A stretch of 64,000 nucleotides of DNA, from NCBI GenBank assembly GCA_963726335.1, contig CAVSCD010000011.1, positions 62,001 to 126,000 on the forward strand, written 5' to 3'. The notes under the pieces are model-generated. The model did not search any database. It was not told where the DNA came from and was given only the letters and a program-made list of their open reading frames with translations. Every line of letters begins with the position of its first letter. The stretch's first letter is position 1. The position numbers and the translations under genes are program-made. Positions 51,150-59,187 of the stretch are shown here, in pieces. This stretch comes from CAVSCD01 sp963726335. Its GTDB lineage: Bacteria; Acidobacteriota; Aminicenantia; Aminicenantales; UBA8522.

Positions 51150-52238
51150 TCAGGCCGGCCGCTGCGCCCCACTGCTTACGGCGAGTGAAATCGCCTCGGC
51201 CAGATGTTCAGGCGAGATGCCCGGCGATTGAATGCCCAGGGCGCGGTACAGTCCCCGGAGAACGTCCATTACAGCCTGACTCTCCGGGACGATCCCCCGC
51301 AAGGCCTGTTCGATATCGTGTACGGCCGTCCGCGGGAACATCGTAAAATCCCCGGAGATCGACAGGTCGTCGATGAGGGCGCTCCGGAAACGAACGGTGA
51401 TCCGGATCAACCCCCCGGGCGCCTTGAGATTCGATTCGACGATGTGCACGTCCTCGTGGATCTTGATACCCGGCCGCTCGAGGGAGCCTTTTTGAAACAG
51501 CCAATCCGGCGCCAGGAAACGCTCATCCAGCTTCACGGCCTGGCGTTCCTCGTCCTTTGTCCATTCGCCCCTCTCGATCTTGCGGCCCATGATCTCGCCG
51601 CAGCGCTCGACATAGAGGCTCTTCACCCGTTGACGGTCCAAGTCGTCTCCGGCTTCGTCCCGGATCGTGGTCATGTAATCCCGGAGTCCCTGGTAGACCT
51701 TATCCCTCATTTTTTCCGAGGAGACTTTAAGAACCCGGGCCATGGCCGCCTTGTCGAAATCGAACATCAGGCTGCCGACGACGACCTCGGCCGGCCCGAT
51801 CCGCGCCGCGCCGGTCCCCCCGATCTTCTTTCCCCGGACCTGGATGTCGTTCACGGGCCGATGAACGGCCTCGATGCCGAGCGCCCGGTACGTCTGGACC
51901 AGGGGCTCGATGTAGAGCTTGAAACGCTCCTCGACGTCGGCGGGGAGGGAAGACGGCTGGAAAACCCATTGGCTGAAAACCTGGTCGCCGTCCAGGTAGA
52001 CGGCGCCGCCTCCGACCTCGCGGCGGAAAACAGGCAGGCCCCGGGCCCGGCAATATTCCCGATCGACCTCCTTGTCGAGCTCCTGGTGGAAGCCGATGCA
52101 GACATACGGCTCCGCGGGACTGACGAGGATGATCGTGTCCGGCGTCGCCTCCGTCATGGCGTAGGCCGCCGCGTGGTAGCAGGTCTGCGACCGGACGGCC
52201 GGGACCACGCCCAGGTCCAACAGCCTGATCGGTCCCAT
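51150..52238 (-). CDS. LplA-like lipoate-protein ligase of the hydrogenase/sulfur operon
   Basis: 362 residues in the biotin/lipoate A/B ligase family. The substrate loop RREVGGGAVYLD (72-83) is the family's RRxSGGGAVYHD, and KKIGGTGAARIG (137-148) contains the catalytic Lys. The C-terminal 100 residues form an accessory domain comparable to that of full-length LplA. The start is 1 nt after the hynD stop, so it is the last gene of the operon. The only visible acceptor is the GcvH-like protein at 57596; no other 2-oxoacid dehydrogenase or glycine cleavage gene is present. I infer a dedicated ligase for that carrier, as sLpl enzymes serve LbpA in sHdr operons. Confidence 0.85.
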   Translation of the reverse strand: MGPIRLLDLGVVPAVRSQTCYHAAAYAMTEATPDTIILVSPAEPYVCIGFHQELDKEVDREYCRARGLPVFRREVGGGAVYLDGDQVFSQWVFQPSSLPADVEERFKLYIEPLVQTYRALGIEAVHRPVNDIQVRGKKIGGTGAARIGPAEVVVGSLMFDFDKAAMARVLKVSSEKMRDKVYQGLRDYMTTIRDEAGDDLDRQRVKSLYVERCGEIMGRKIERGEWTKDEERQAVKLDERFLAPDWLFQKGSLERPGIKIHEDVHIVESNLKAPGGLIRITVRFRSALIDDLSISGDFTMFPRTAVHDIEQALRGIVPESQAVMDVLRGLYRALGIQSPGISPEHLAEAISLAVSSGAQRPA

Positions 52239-52239
52239 G

Positions 52240-52722
52240 CTAGGCGATCCCCCATGATCCGAGGATGCGGACGGCCCGGGCCGCGATCTCCGGCAGAACC
52301 GCCTCGATTTCCGGGCTCAGCCCGTAGCCGACGGACAGGTCGACAGGCTGGGCGCCGACGAGATGAAGGCGGGACGGAAGGTTGCCCCGGATATTCGCCA
52401 ATTGGAGGACCTCCTGGAAGCTCAGTTGATGAAGGGACAGCTTGAGACGGGCGAAAAGCGGAATCTCCTCCCGGGACAGCTCGGTGACCGTCGCGGGCGG
52501 CGCCCCGGTATCGACCGCGTCTAAAAGCAGCAGATGACTGCAAGCCTCGACAAGCGGAAGAAGGGCCATCCCCAGGACTCCGCCGTCCAAGATCTCGACA
52601 CCGTTGTCGTCCCGCAGGCGCTCCCGGACGGGCCCGAGCGCGAAGACGCCCAGCCCCTCGTCCCGGTTCAGCGTGTTGCCGAGGCCGAGGACGATTTTCC
52701 GCTTCCCCGTTCCGGCCTCCAT
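52240..52722 (-). CDS. hynD: [NiFe]-hydrogenase maturation endopeptidase
   Basis: 160 residues from ATG 52722. The HycI/HupD family signature is clear: VLGLGNTLNRDEGLG near 11-25 with the first Ni-sensing acidic residue, LLLDAVDTGAPP near 65-76 with the Asp, and the His in LSLHQLSFQEVL near 98. The protease trims the hydrogenase large subunit after its last Ni-ligand motif, and HynL here has the matching C-terminal tail. It lies 8 nt after hynL and 1 nt before the lipoate ligase. Confidence 0.92.
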   Translation of the reverse strand: MEAGTGKRKIVLGLGNTLNRDEGLGVFALGPVRERLRDDNGVEILDGGVLGMALLPLVEACSHLLLLDAVDTGAPPATVTELSREEIPLFARLKLSLHQLSFQEVLQLANIRGNLPSRLHLVGAQPVDLSVGYGLSPEIEAVLPEIAARAVRILGSWGIA

Positions 52723-52730
52723 GCCGCGTC

Positions 52731-54473
52731 TTAGGGCTTGACGACGACGTTGAAGCCGCTGCCCGCCTCGCCCAGCGGGATCCCCTTCGCATCGACCAGG
52801 TGGATGGCGCAGGCCATGCAGGGGTCGAAGGAATGGATGGTGCGCAGGATCTCCAGGGGCTGGTCGGCCACGGCCAGCCGTGTTCCGACCAGGGCCGCTT
52901 CGTAGGCTCCCGGCTGGTTCTTGTGATCGCGCGGCGAGGCGTTCCAGGTGGTCGGAACGACCAGCTGATAGTTCTCGATCTTCCCGCCCTCGATCACGAT
53001 CCAATGGCCCAGCGCGCCGCGCGGGGCCTCGGTGAATCCGAAGCCCTCGGCGTGTTTCGGCCACGTCCGGGGCTCCCATTTATTGCCGTCGAAGGTGGCC
53101 GTGTTACCGGCCTTGATCTCCGCGATGAGCTCGCCGTAGAACTTGGGCAGCAGGTCGCCGAGGACTTTGGTCTCGATTCCCCTGGCCGCCGTCCGGCCGA
53201 GCGTCGAGAACAGGGCCGAGGCCGGCGCCTTGAGGGTCTCGAGGACGGCATTGACAAGGCCGACGGTGGCCGCGTTCCCGGAAGCGTACATGACCAGCAC
53301 GCGGGCCAACGGCCCGACCTCCATGGGCGTGTCGTTCCAGCGCGGCGCCTTGAGCCAGGAATACTTGCCCTCGACGTCGAGGTGCTCGTAGGGCGGCCGG
53401 GGCCCGGTGTAATTGAAAACGGTCTCGCCTTTTCCGGGGTAGAGGCCGGCGCCGTCGCCTCCCTTGTACGAGTACCACGAACGGGCCACGTACTCCTTCA
53501 TTTTCTCGAAATCGCGCGGTTCGGGGACGATGAGGTTTTTCAAGTCGCGGTTGAGGATGACGGCCCTCGGCACGACGAACTTGGCCGCGTCGTCGATGTC
53601 GCCCTCGGGGAACTCGCCCCAGGTCAGGAAATTGCCCAGCCCCTCCCCCAGGCCCGCGTATTCCAGATAGTAGGGCGCCACGGCCAGCAGGTCGGGGATG
53701 TACACCATGTCGACGAAATCGTTGAGCTTCTTGATGGAGTCGGCGATCACGGACAGCTTCTCGGCGTTCAGGGCCTGGTCGTTGTCCATATCAATGGGCA
53801 GCGGCACGCCGCCGACGACGAAGTTGGGGTGGGGGTTCTTGCCGCCGAAGATGGTGTGGATCTTGGTGACCTGGGACTGCCAGTCGATGCATTCGAGGTA
53901 ATGGGCCACCGCCAGCAGGTTGACCTCAGGCGGCAGCTTGTAGGCGGGATGTCCCCAGTAGCCGTTGCTGAAGAGGGACAGCTGCCCGCTGTCGACGATC
54001 GTCTGGACCTTCTTCTGGACGTCGGCGAAATAAGCGGGCGACGAGTTCGGCCAGGCGGAGATCGACTGCTGGATGTCGGAGGTTTTCTTCGGGTCCGCCC
54101 CGAGCGCCCCGACGACGTCGACGAAGTCCAGGGCGTGGAGAATATAGAAATGCATGACGTGGTCGTGGACGTACTGTTGGGCGATCATCATGTTGCGGAT
54201 GAGGTTGGCCGCTTTCGGGATCTTGATCCCGAGGGCGTCCTCGACCGCGCGGATCGAGGCAAAGGCGTGGACGGTCGTGCAGACGCCGCAGGCGCGCTGG
54301 GTGAAGGCCCAGGCGTCCCGGGGATCGCGTCCCAGGAGGATCCTCTCGATGCCGCGGACCATCGTCCCCGACGAGTAGGCGTCGGTGACGGCGTTCGTCG
54401 CGTCCAGGCTGGCCTCGATCCGGAGATGGCCCTCGATGCGGGTGATGGGGTCGATGACGATGCGCTGACTCAT
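52731..54473 (-). CDS. hynL: [NiFe]-hydrogenase large (catalytic) subunit, Isp-type
   Basis: 580 residues. N-terminal Ni motif RACGVCTTVHAFASIRAVED (R60, C62, C65, H69) and C-terminal motif DPCMACAIH (C552, C555, H558) supply the four Cys that hold the NiFe site. The 22 residues after His558 (LVDAKGIPLGEAGSG...) form the peptide removed by HynD. The N-terminal TRIEGHLRIE is typical of group 1 uptake enzymes. The order hynS-isp1-isp2-hynL is the hallmark of group 1e-like hydrogenases of purple sulfur bacteria and Aquificales. All Ni ligands are Cys, so no Sec is used. Strong ribosome site (GGAGGTCC) 10 nt after isp2. Confidence 0.95.
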   Translation of the reverse strand: MSQRIVIDPITRIEGHLRIEASLDATNAVTDAYSSGTMVRGIERILLGRDPRDAWAFTQRACGVCTTVHAFASIRAVEDALGIKIPKAANLIRNMMIAQQYVHDHVMHFYILHALDFVDVVGALGADPKKTSDIQQSISAWPNSSPAYFADVQKKVQTIVDSGQLSLFSNGYWGHPAYKLPPEVNLLAVAHYLECIDWQSQVTKIHTIFGGKNPHPNFVVGGVPLPIDMDNDQALNAEKLSVIADSIKKLNDFVDMVYIPDLLAVAPYYLEYAGLGEGLGNFLTWGEFPEGDIDDAAKFVVPRAVILNRDLKNLIVPEPRDFEKMKEYVARSWYSYKGGDGAGLYPGKGETVFNYTGPRPPYEHLDVEGKYSWLKAPRWNDTPMEVGPLARVLVMYASGNAATVGLVNAVLETLKAPASALFSTLGRTAARGIETKVLGDLLPKFYGELIAEIKAGNTATFDGNKWEPRTWPKHAEGFGFTEAPRGALGHWIVIEGGKIENYQLVVPTTWNASPRDHKNQPGAYEAALVGTRLAVADQPLEILRTIHSFDPCMACAIHLVDAKGIPLGEAGSGFNVVVKP

Positions 54474-54483
54474 GCTGGACCTC

Positions 54484-55743
54484 CTATTGCTCCAGGGCCT
54501 TGGAGACCATGTCGGTCAGGCCGCGGACCTGGACCTCGGCCTTGTGGTAGGCCACGCCTTCGGTGAACTGGAGGCGGCAGTTGCTGCACACCATGCAGAC
54601 CGACTTCGCCCCGATCTCCTTCATCTGGTCGACCTTCAGGCCGAAGACCGCGAAGCGCAGGGGATCGGCCTCCTGGATCGAGATGACTCCTCCCCCGCCG
54701 CCGCAGCAGATGGATTGCTCCCTGGCCGGTGACATCTCTTTAAAGGCCTTGGGCGCCAGCCATTTCAGGATCTCGCGGGGCTCCTTGATGTGGCCGCCCC
54801 GGCGCTGGATCTTGCAGGAGTCGTGGAAGGTGACCGTCCCGTCGTCATAGGCGCCCTTCTTCAGCTTGATCCGGCCGGCTTTCCAGAGGTCATAGACCAC
54901 CCGGACGATATGCGTGATCTCGACGCCCCGGGGAACATCCATGATGTTGGCGGCCGTCCAGCGAAAGGCGTCATAGGCATGGCCGCACTCGCTGATCACG
55001 ATCCGCTTGACGCCGAGCTCCCTGGCCGCGTCGAAGACCCGGCCCATGAACATCTTGGTCAGGGCCTCGTCGGCCTCGAAGTAGCCAAAGTTGACGACCT
55101 CCCGCCCTTTGGAGCTGACCGTCCATTTCTCCCCGGCCGTGTTCATGATCTTGGCCACCGCGGCGATGTTGTCGGGGAACTTCATCAGCTCGATGGAGGT
55201 GAAGACGACCAGGGTCTCGGAACCCTTCCGGTCCTTCGGGATGTCGACCTCCCACTCCTCGGCGATCCAGTCCATCCGCTCCGCCCAGGTGTCGTCGGTG
55301 ACGCCCAGCGGGCTGCCGACCTCGACCTGCTTGGCCGTGGCCGCTCTCAAGTCCGCCGGGACGAGGCCCGCGGCCGCCATGCCCGCCCGGACGTCGTGGA
55401 TGAGGGGGCCGAGCTGGATGCCCATCGGACAGACATGCGCGCATTTGTTGCAGATGGTGCAGGCTTCATAGACGATCGTGCTCCAGTGCTTCAAATCCGC
55501 ATCCGTGACGGGCTTGTCCAAGCCCAGGGCCAGCCTGAGCTTTCCGGCCGGCGTGAAGCGCTGCTGGTAGGCCCGCCGGAGCGGCTCGACCTTCCAGACG
55601 GGAGCGTATTCCACGTTATCCGTCACCTGGTAGAAATGGCAGGCCGAGGCGCAGAGCCCGCAGCGGGTGCACGCCTCGAGCTGGCTGGCCACCCAGCCGC
55701 CGATCTCCTTGACGTAAGCGTTGATGGCCGATTGTGCGTTCAT
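54484..55743 (-). CDS. isp2: Isp2/HdrD/DsrK-like iron-sulfur protein with CCG domain
   Basis: 419 residues, cytoplasmic face, predicted electron partner of the cytochrome Isp1. Two ferredoxin-type [4Fe-4S] motifs are at C25-C28-C31-C35 (CTRCGLCASAC) and C95-C98-C101-C105 (CTICNKCAHVC). Two CCG-type regions follow: the first is reduced (SECGHAYD near 251), and the second is complete, with C310 (HDSCKIQRRGG), C346-C347 (ICCGGGGG) and C383-C386-C389 (CMVCSNC). The complete CCG domain is what binds the non-cubane cluster that cleaves disulfides in HdrB/HdrD. Isp2, HmeD and DsrK form one family. In this operon it is the likely site where H2 electrons meet a sulfur substrate. Confidence 0.9.
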   Translation of the reverse strand: MNAQSAINAYVKEIGGWVASQLEACTRCGLCASACHFYQVTDNVEYAPVWKVEPLRRAYQQRFTPAGKLRLALGLDKPVTDADLKHWSTIVYEACTICNKCAHVCPMGIQLGPLIHDVRAGMAAAGLVPADLRAATAKQVEVGSPLGVTDDTWAERMDWIAEEWEVDIPKDRKGSETLVVFTSIELMKFPDNIAAVAKIMNTAGEKWTVSSKGREVVNFGYFEADEALTKMFMGRVFDAARELGVKRIVISECGHAYDAFRWTAANIMDVPRGVEITHIVRVVYDLWKAGRIKLKKGAYDDGTVTFHDSCKIQRRGGHIKEPREILKWLAPKAFKEMSPAREQSICCGGGGGVISIQEADPLRFAVFGLKVDQMKEIGAKSVCMVCSNCRLQFTEGVAYHKAEVQVRGLTDMVSKALEQ

Positions 55744-55756
55744 GCTGCGCCTCCCA

Positions 55757-56434
55757 TCACGGATTGACCGCCCGTTTGCCTGCCTGCGCCCCGTGGAACG
55801 TCCGGGAGAAGAAGTAGAACAGGAAATGGGAGATCCGGCTGAAGGGGATCCAGATGAGGAGGACGTCCACGCTGATCATGTGCAGGCTGTAGAGGACCTC
55901 GTAGCGGAACCAGAGGTGATGGGTCATCATGTACCCGGTGACGAACGGCAGGAAGGTCAAGGCCCAATTCCACCAGAGGGGGGCCTTGGTGATGAGTTTC
56001 AGCACCGGGTGGGTCAGCCGGTTGACGAGTAGAACGACAAGGGCGATGATGCCGATCGCCGCCAGCCAGTCGGTCACCGGGAAGGGCAAGGTCGGCCAAC
56101 CGAACCCGAGCAAGCTCTTCCAGACCAGCATGTGGGGAGTCGCGAAGAAGATGACCGCGAAGAGAGCGAGATGGAAGAGCCCTCCGGCGATATAGGTCAA
56201 GGCGTTCGTTTCGAAGGTCCGCTTCACCCAGGGGATAAAGGGCAGGACGAGGAGTCCCTTGAGGTAAGTCTTGACGACACCGACCGTCTTCGAACCCCGG
56301 CTCTCGACCCGGTCGCGCGGCCAGCCCAGGAGCAGGATGCGGACCAGGCGATAGGTCAGCCCGCCGACGAAGACAAGCAGCGCGATCTTGAAGAACGGCC
56401 CGCGGGAGAATTGAAGGATTTCCGTCCAGTCCAT
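55757..56434 (-). CDS. isp1: Isp1/NarI-like membrane cytochrome b subunit
   Basis: 225 residues with about five to six membrane helices (IALLVFVGGLTYRLV, YIAGGLFHLALFAVIFF, WLAAIGIIALVVLLVN, WALTFLPFVTGYMM, YSLHMISVDVLLIWIPF). His residues in the helices (LFHLALF, THHLWFRY, SLHMISVD, RISHFLFYF) fit bis-heme b ligation as in NarI and DsrM. It carries electrons from periplasmic HynSL across the membrane to Isp2. ATG 56434 follows GTAGGAGGACGCC; 13 nt separate its stop from isp2. Confidence 0.9.
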   Translation of the reverse strand: MDWTEILQFSRGPFFKIALLVFVGGLTYRLVRILLLGWPRDRVESRGSKTVGVVKTYLKGLLVLPFIPWVKRTFETNALTYIAGGLFHLALFAVIFFATPHMLVWKSLLGFGWPTLPFPVTDWLAAIGIIALVVLLVNRLTHPVLKLITKAPLWWNWALTFLPFVTGYMMTHHLWFRYEVLYSLHMISVDVLLIWIPFSRISHFLFYFFSRTFHGAQAGKRAVNP

Positions 56435-56443
56435 GGCGTCCTC

Positions 56444-57568
56444 CTACTCCGAGACCTTTTTGGCCCGGCGGTCTCCGCTTTGCGGGCTCTCCGCTTCCCG
56501 GCGGCGTTCGTGCCGGCCAAGGCGGCGCCGAGGGCGATTCCGGCCCCGGCGGCGAGGCCCACGGCGGCGGCCGTCGGACGGTCAAGCGGCGCCGATTGCC
56601 CCTGGTAGAAACCGCCGCCGTCCCAGAAACCCGGTTCCGAGCATCCGAGACAGGGATGGCCGGACTGAACCGGGTAGGACAGCCCTTGCTCCCATTTGAG
56701 GGAGGCGCAGGCGTTGTAAGTCGTCGGACCCTTGCAGCCCAGCTTGTAGAGACAGTGGCCGGACCGCGCGCCGCGCATCATCGAACCGGCCGGCGAACTT
56801 GCCGGCATCGTAGAACGGCCGCCTCAGGCAGTGGTCATGAACGGTATGGCCGTAAAAGGTCAGGGGACGCTTCAGGCTGTCGGTCTTGGGCAGCGCGCCC
56901 ATGACCAGGAAGTGGGCGATCGTCCCGGTCGTGACCTCGGGGATGGCCGGGCAGCCGGGAATGTTGATGATCGGCTTATCGGTGATGATCTCGCTGACGG
57001 CCCGCGCCCCGGTCGGGTTGGGAGCGGCCTTGGGCAGGCCGCCGAAGGCGGCGCAGTTGCCCGTGGCGATGACGGCCGCGGCGCCGCCGGCCGCTTCGCG
57101 AAGGATATCTATGTTGCTTCGGCCGGCAATCGTGCAGTAGACTCCGTCGGCATCGACCGAGGGGCTGCCCTCGACGACGAGGACATACTGTCCCCTGTAG
57201 TTCTCCATGGTCGCCCGCATGGCCGCCTCGGCCTGGAAGCCGGCCGCGGCCATCAGGGTTTCATGGTAATCCACGGCGATGCTGTTCAGGACCAGGTTGA
57301 CCAGGCTGGGCGATTGGGAGCGGGAGATGGCTTCGGTGCAGCCGGCGCAGTCCTGGAGCTCCAGCCAGATCAGGGGCAAGCGCGGTTTCGCCTTCAGGGC
57401 CTCGGCCACGAGCCCCGCCGGCACGGGTCCGGCGGCACCCCCGAGGGCTTTGACCGGCGGGACGAGCTCGAGTCCCAGCATGCCGGACAGGACCCCGCAG
57501 AACTTCATGAAATCCCGCCTCGAGAGGCCGCTCTCGCGCAGGTGCTGGTAGACGGTTTTTTCGGTCAT
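56444..57568 (-). CDS. hynS: [NiFe]-hydrogenase small subunit, Tat-exported, membrane-anchored (frameshift near C-terminus)
   Basis: The start has a Tat signal SRRDFMKFCGVLSG (16-29), so the enzyme faces the periplasm. Proximal-cluster Cys are C74 and C77 (LQDCAGCTEA), followed by VYCTIAG, ATGNCAAFGG and IPGCPAIPE. The frame then changes at about 56770-56800. The correct continuation reads SGHCLYKLGCKGPTTYNAC, then GHPCLGCSEPGFWD, the medial and distal cluster ligands, then a C-terminal membrane anchor (AAAVGLAAGAGIALGAALAG) and a basic tail. A second possible shift near 56500 would end it at TAG 56446-56444, 9 nt before isp1. Only an indel separates it from a normal subunit of about 370 residues. 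Confidence 0.88.
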
Positions 57569-57595
57569 GGTCCCCCCGTGATCCCTTTCAGGGCG

Positions 57596-58042
57596 TCATT
57601 CGCAAGAGATGTTGTCGGCTTCGAGCTTGGCCCTGTAAGCGGCCAAGCCGTCCGGCCCGGTCAGGAGGCCGGCCTTGCCGGCTTCCCAGTCGGCGACCTC
57701 GAGCTCGACGATCCAGCCCTCGCCGTAGGGATCGGTGATGGCCAGGTTCGGGTCGGCGGCCAGCTTGTCGTTGGCCCGCTTAAGGATGCCCGTTACGGGG
57801 GCGGGGACGGGACCGACGTACTTGCTGCTCTCGACGGTGGCGAGGCTCTTGCCGGCCGGGATCTCGGCGCCGATGTTCTTGGCCCGGACCGTGACGGCGT
57901 TGAGCTTGCCGCCCGAAAGCTTCCCGGCGACGGTGTTCATGCCCACCCGGATGATGCCGCCGCCCATCGGCTTGGCCCAGACGTGTTTCTCGACATAGTA
58001 ATAAAGGTCCTCCGGAAGTTCACAGCCTCGGATCTTTCCCAT
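57596..58042 (-). CDS. GcvH-like lipoyl carrier protein (LbpA-like candidate)
   Basis: 148 residues in the glycine cleavage H family: YYYVEKHVWAKPMGGG near 14-29, VESSKYVGPVPAPVTG near 70-85 with Lys74 as predicted lipoylation site (ExxK), and DPYGEGWIVELE near 104-115. No gcvT or gcvP is nearby. Differences from housekeeping GcvH include a C-terminal Cys147 (ISCE) and an insertion of about 15 residues. It lies between the sulfur-transferase genes and hynS and shares the operon with an LplA-like ligase. By analogy with LbpA in sHdr operons, I infer that it carries sulfur or electrons on a lipoyl arm to the Isp2 active site. Confidence 0.82.
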   Translation of the reverse strand: MGKIRGCELPEDLYYYVEKHVWAKPMGGGIIRVGMNTVAGKLSGGKLNAVTVRAKNIGAEIPAGKSLATVESSKYVGPVPAPVTGILKRANDKLAADPNLAITDPYGEGWIVELEVADWEAGKAGLLTGPDGLAAYRAKLEADNISCE

Positions 58043-58068
58043 GCTCCCTCCTTTCCTGGATCGACGAT

Positions 58069-58437
58069 CTAGAACGAGACCACGGTCTTGGCGACCTCCG
58101 ACATCTGCCAGAAGGAGGCGCCGCCGACCATCTTCACTTCGGGGATCAGGTCCTCCGGGGTCAGACCGTGGAGTTCCGTGGACGCGGTGCAGGCGGTCAT
58201 CTTGACGCCGGCTTCCAGCGCCTCGTTGAGATAGGATTCGACGGACTTCCCGCCGGCCTTGGGAAAGATGGTCCCGGCCAGCCCCTTTTTAAGAAGCAAG
58301 GTCCCGTCGATCGTGAAGAACATGGTGACGTCGTAATCCATGGCGGCGGCCAGGGAGGCCATGAAGAACGGCGTGGCGCACCGGCGGGGAGTGTCGGGCC
58401 CGCTGGTCATCATGATCAGGATCTTGTCGGCATCCAT
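58069..58437 (-). CDS. DsrE-family sulfur-transfer protein
   Basis: 122 residues from ATG 58437 (MDADKILIMMTSGPDTP) after GGGAG; an upstream in-frame extension lacks a ribosome site. DsrE/YchN fold features: TPRRCATPFFMASLAAAMD near 17-35, TMFFTIDGTLLLKKG near 38-52 and KMTACTASTELHGL near 79-92. Cys83 sits where the persulfide-carrying Cys of DsrE-type transferases lies; Cys20 is an additional candidate. The gene is 16 nt after the second DsrE-family gene. Confidence 0.85.
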   Translation of the reverse strand: MDADKILIMMTSGPDTPRRCATPFFMASLAAAMDYDVTMFFTIDGTLLLKKGLAGTIFPKAGGKSVESYLNEALEAGVKMTACTASTELHGLTPEDLIPEVKMVGGASFWQMSEVAKTVVSF

Positions 58438-58453
58438 CTCGGACTCCCGGCGC

Positions 58454-58930
58454 CTAAAAGGTGAGCGCGATCGCGTTGCGGCTGGCAAACTCGAGGAAGG
58501 TCGCCGCGCCGCCGACCTCCACCCCGTCGATGAGGTCCTCCCGCTTGATGCGCATGACGTCCATGGTCATCTGGCAGGCGATGAGTCTGACGCCCAGCTC
58601 CTTCGACATCTCCAGCAGCTCGCTGAGCTTGGCCACCTTGGACTTTTTCATCCAGGAGTTCATCATCGCCGTGGCCGCCGCGGTCATTCCCGGCAGCATG
58701 CCGATGATGTTGGGCATCGGGACCGGCATGGCCGGGTTGGCGATCGGCGCCACCTTGAGCTTGTCGATCTTGCCTTTCTTCAGGATCTCCAGCCCGAAGA
58801 AGGTGAAGAAGATGGCCACTTCCATGTCCATGGCCGCGGCGGCGGTCGCCAGGATAAACGGGCCGTAGGCCGCGTCCAACGTGCCGTGGCCGGCGATGAT
58901 GGCCAGCCTTTTCGCAGTTTCTTCAGCCAT
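58454..58930 (-). CDS. DsrE/DsrF/DrsH-like (DrsE_2) sulfur-transfer protein
   Basis: 158 residues from ATG 58930 after AGGAGGA. The longer DsrE_2 family is recognised from AAYGPFILATAAAAMDMEVA near 20-39, FFTFFGLEILKKGK near 41-54 and the conserved C-terminal RLIACQMTMDVM near 115-126, where Cys119 is the expected persulfide site. A Pro/Met-rich segment (NPAMPVPMPNIIGMLPGM) is typical of the family. Related DsrE3-type proteins pass sulfur between TusA and downstream carriers in sulfur oxidisers. It follows tusA by 20 nt. Confidence 0.85.
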   Translation of the reverse strand: MAEETAKRLAIIAGHGTLDAAYGPFILATAAAAMDMEVAIFFTFFGLEILKKGKIDKLKVAPIANPAMPVPMPNIIGMLPGMTAAATAMMNSWMKKSKVAKLSELLEMSKELGVRLIACQMTMDVMRIKREDLIDGVEVGGAATFLEFASRNAIALTF

Positions 58931-58950
58931 TGGGGTCCTCCTGTTCCGGC

Positions 58951-59187
58951 TCACTTCGTCTTTTTAATGTAAAAGATGTGCTTGCCTTCGATTTCCTCGT
59001 GCCCGAGGAGTTCCTGGCCCGTCTTGCCGGTCCAAGCCGTCACGTCCGAGACGGAGCCGGGATCGGTCGAAACCATCTTCAGGATCTCGCCGATCTTCAT
59101 GCCGTCGATGGCCTTTTTCGTCTTGAGGATCGGCATGGGACAGGCGAGGCCGCTGGCGTCAAGTGTTTGGTGGGGTGTGATGTCCAT
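58951..59187 (-). CDS. tusA: TusA-family sulfur carrier
   Basis: 78 residues, MDITPHQTLDASGLACPMP. Cys16 in the CPMPILKTKKAI motif is the persulfide-bearing Cys of TusA/YeeD proteins. Ribosome site AAAGGAG lies before ATG 59187. As first gene of the operon, it is placed to feed sulfane sulfur to the two DsrE proteins. Confidence 0.93.
   Translation of the reverse strand: MDITPHQTLDASGLACPMPILKTKKAIDGMKIGEILKMVSTDPGSVSDVTAWTGKTGQELLGHEEIEGKHIFYIKKTK

Noticed and set aside
52731..54473. possible [NiFeSe] hydrogenase
   Set aside because: All four Ni-ligand positions are Cys codons (C62, C65, C552, C555), with no in-frame TGA.
52800..54566. 588-codon open frame on the plus strand opposite hynL
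   Set aside because: It lies entirely antisense to the well-supported hydrogenase large subunit, and its Arg/Gly/Val/Asp-rich composition is what GC-rich third positions produce on the complementary strand.
51150..59187. complete sHdr pathway
   Set aside because: No sHdrA, sHdrB or sHdrC homologues and no lipS1/lipS2 are present; only the carrier and ligase parts resemble it.
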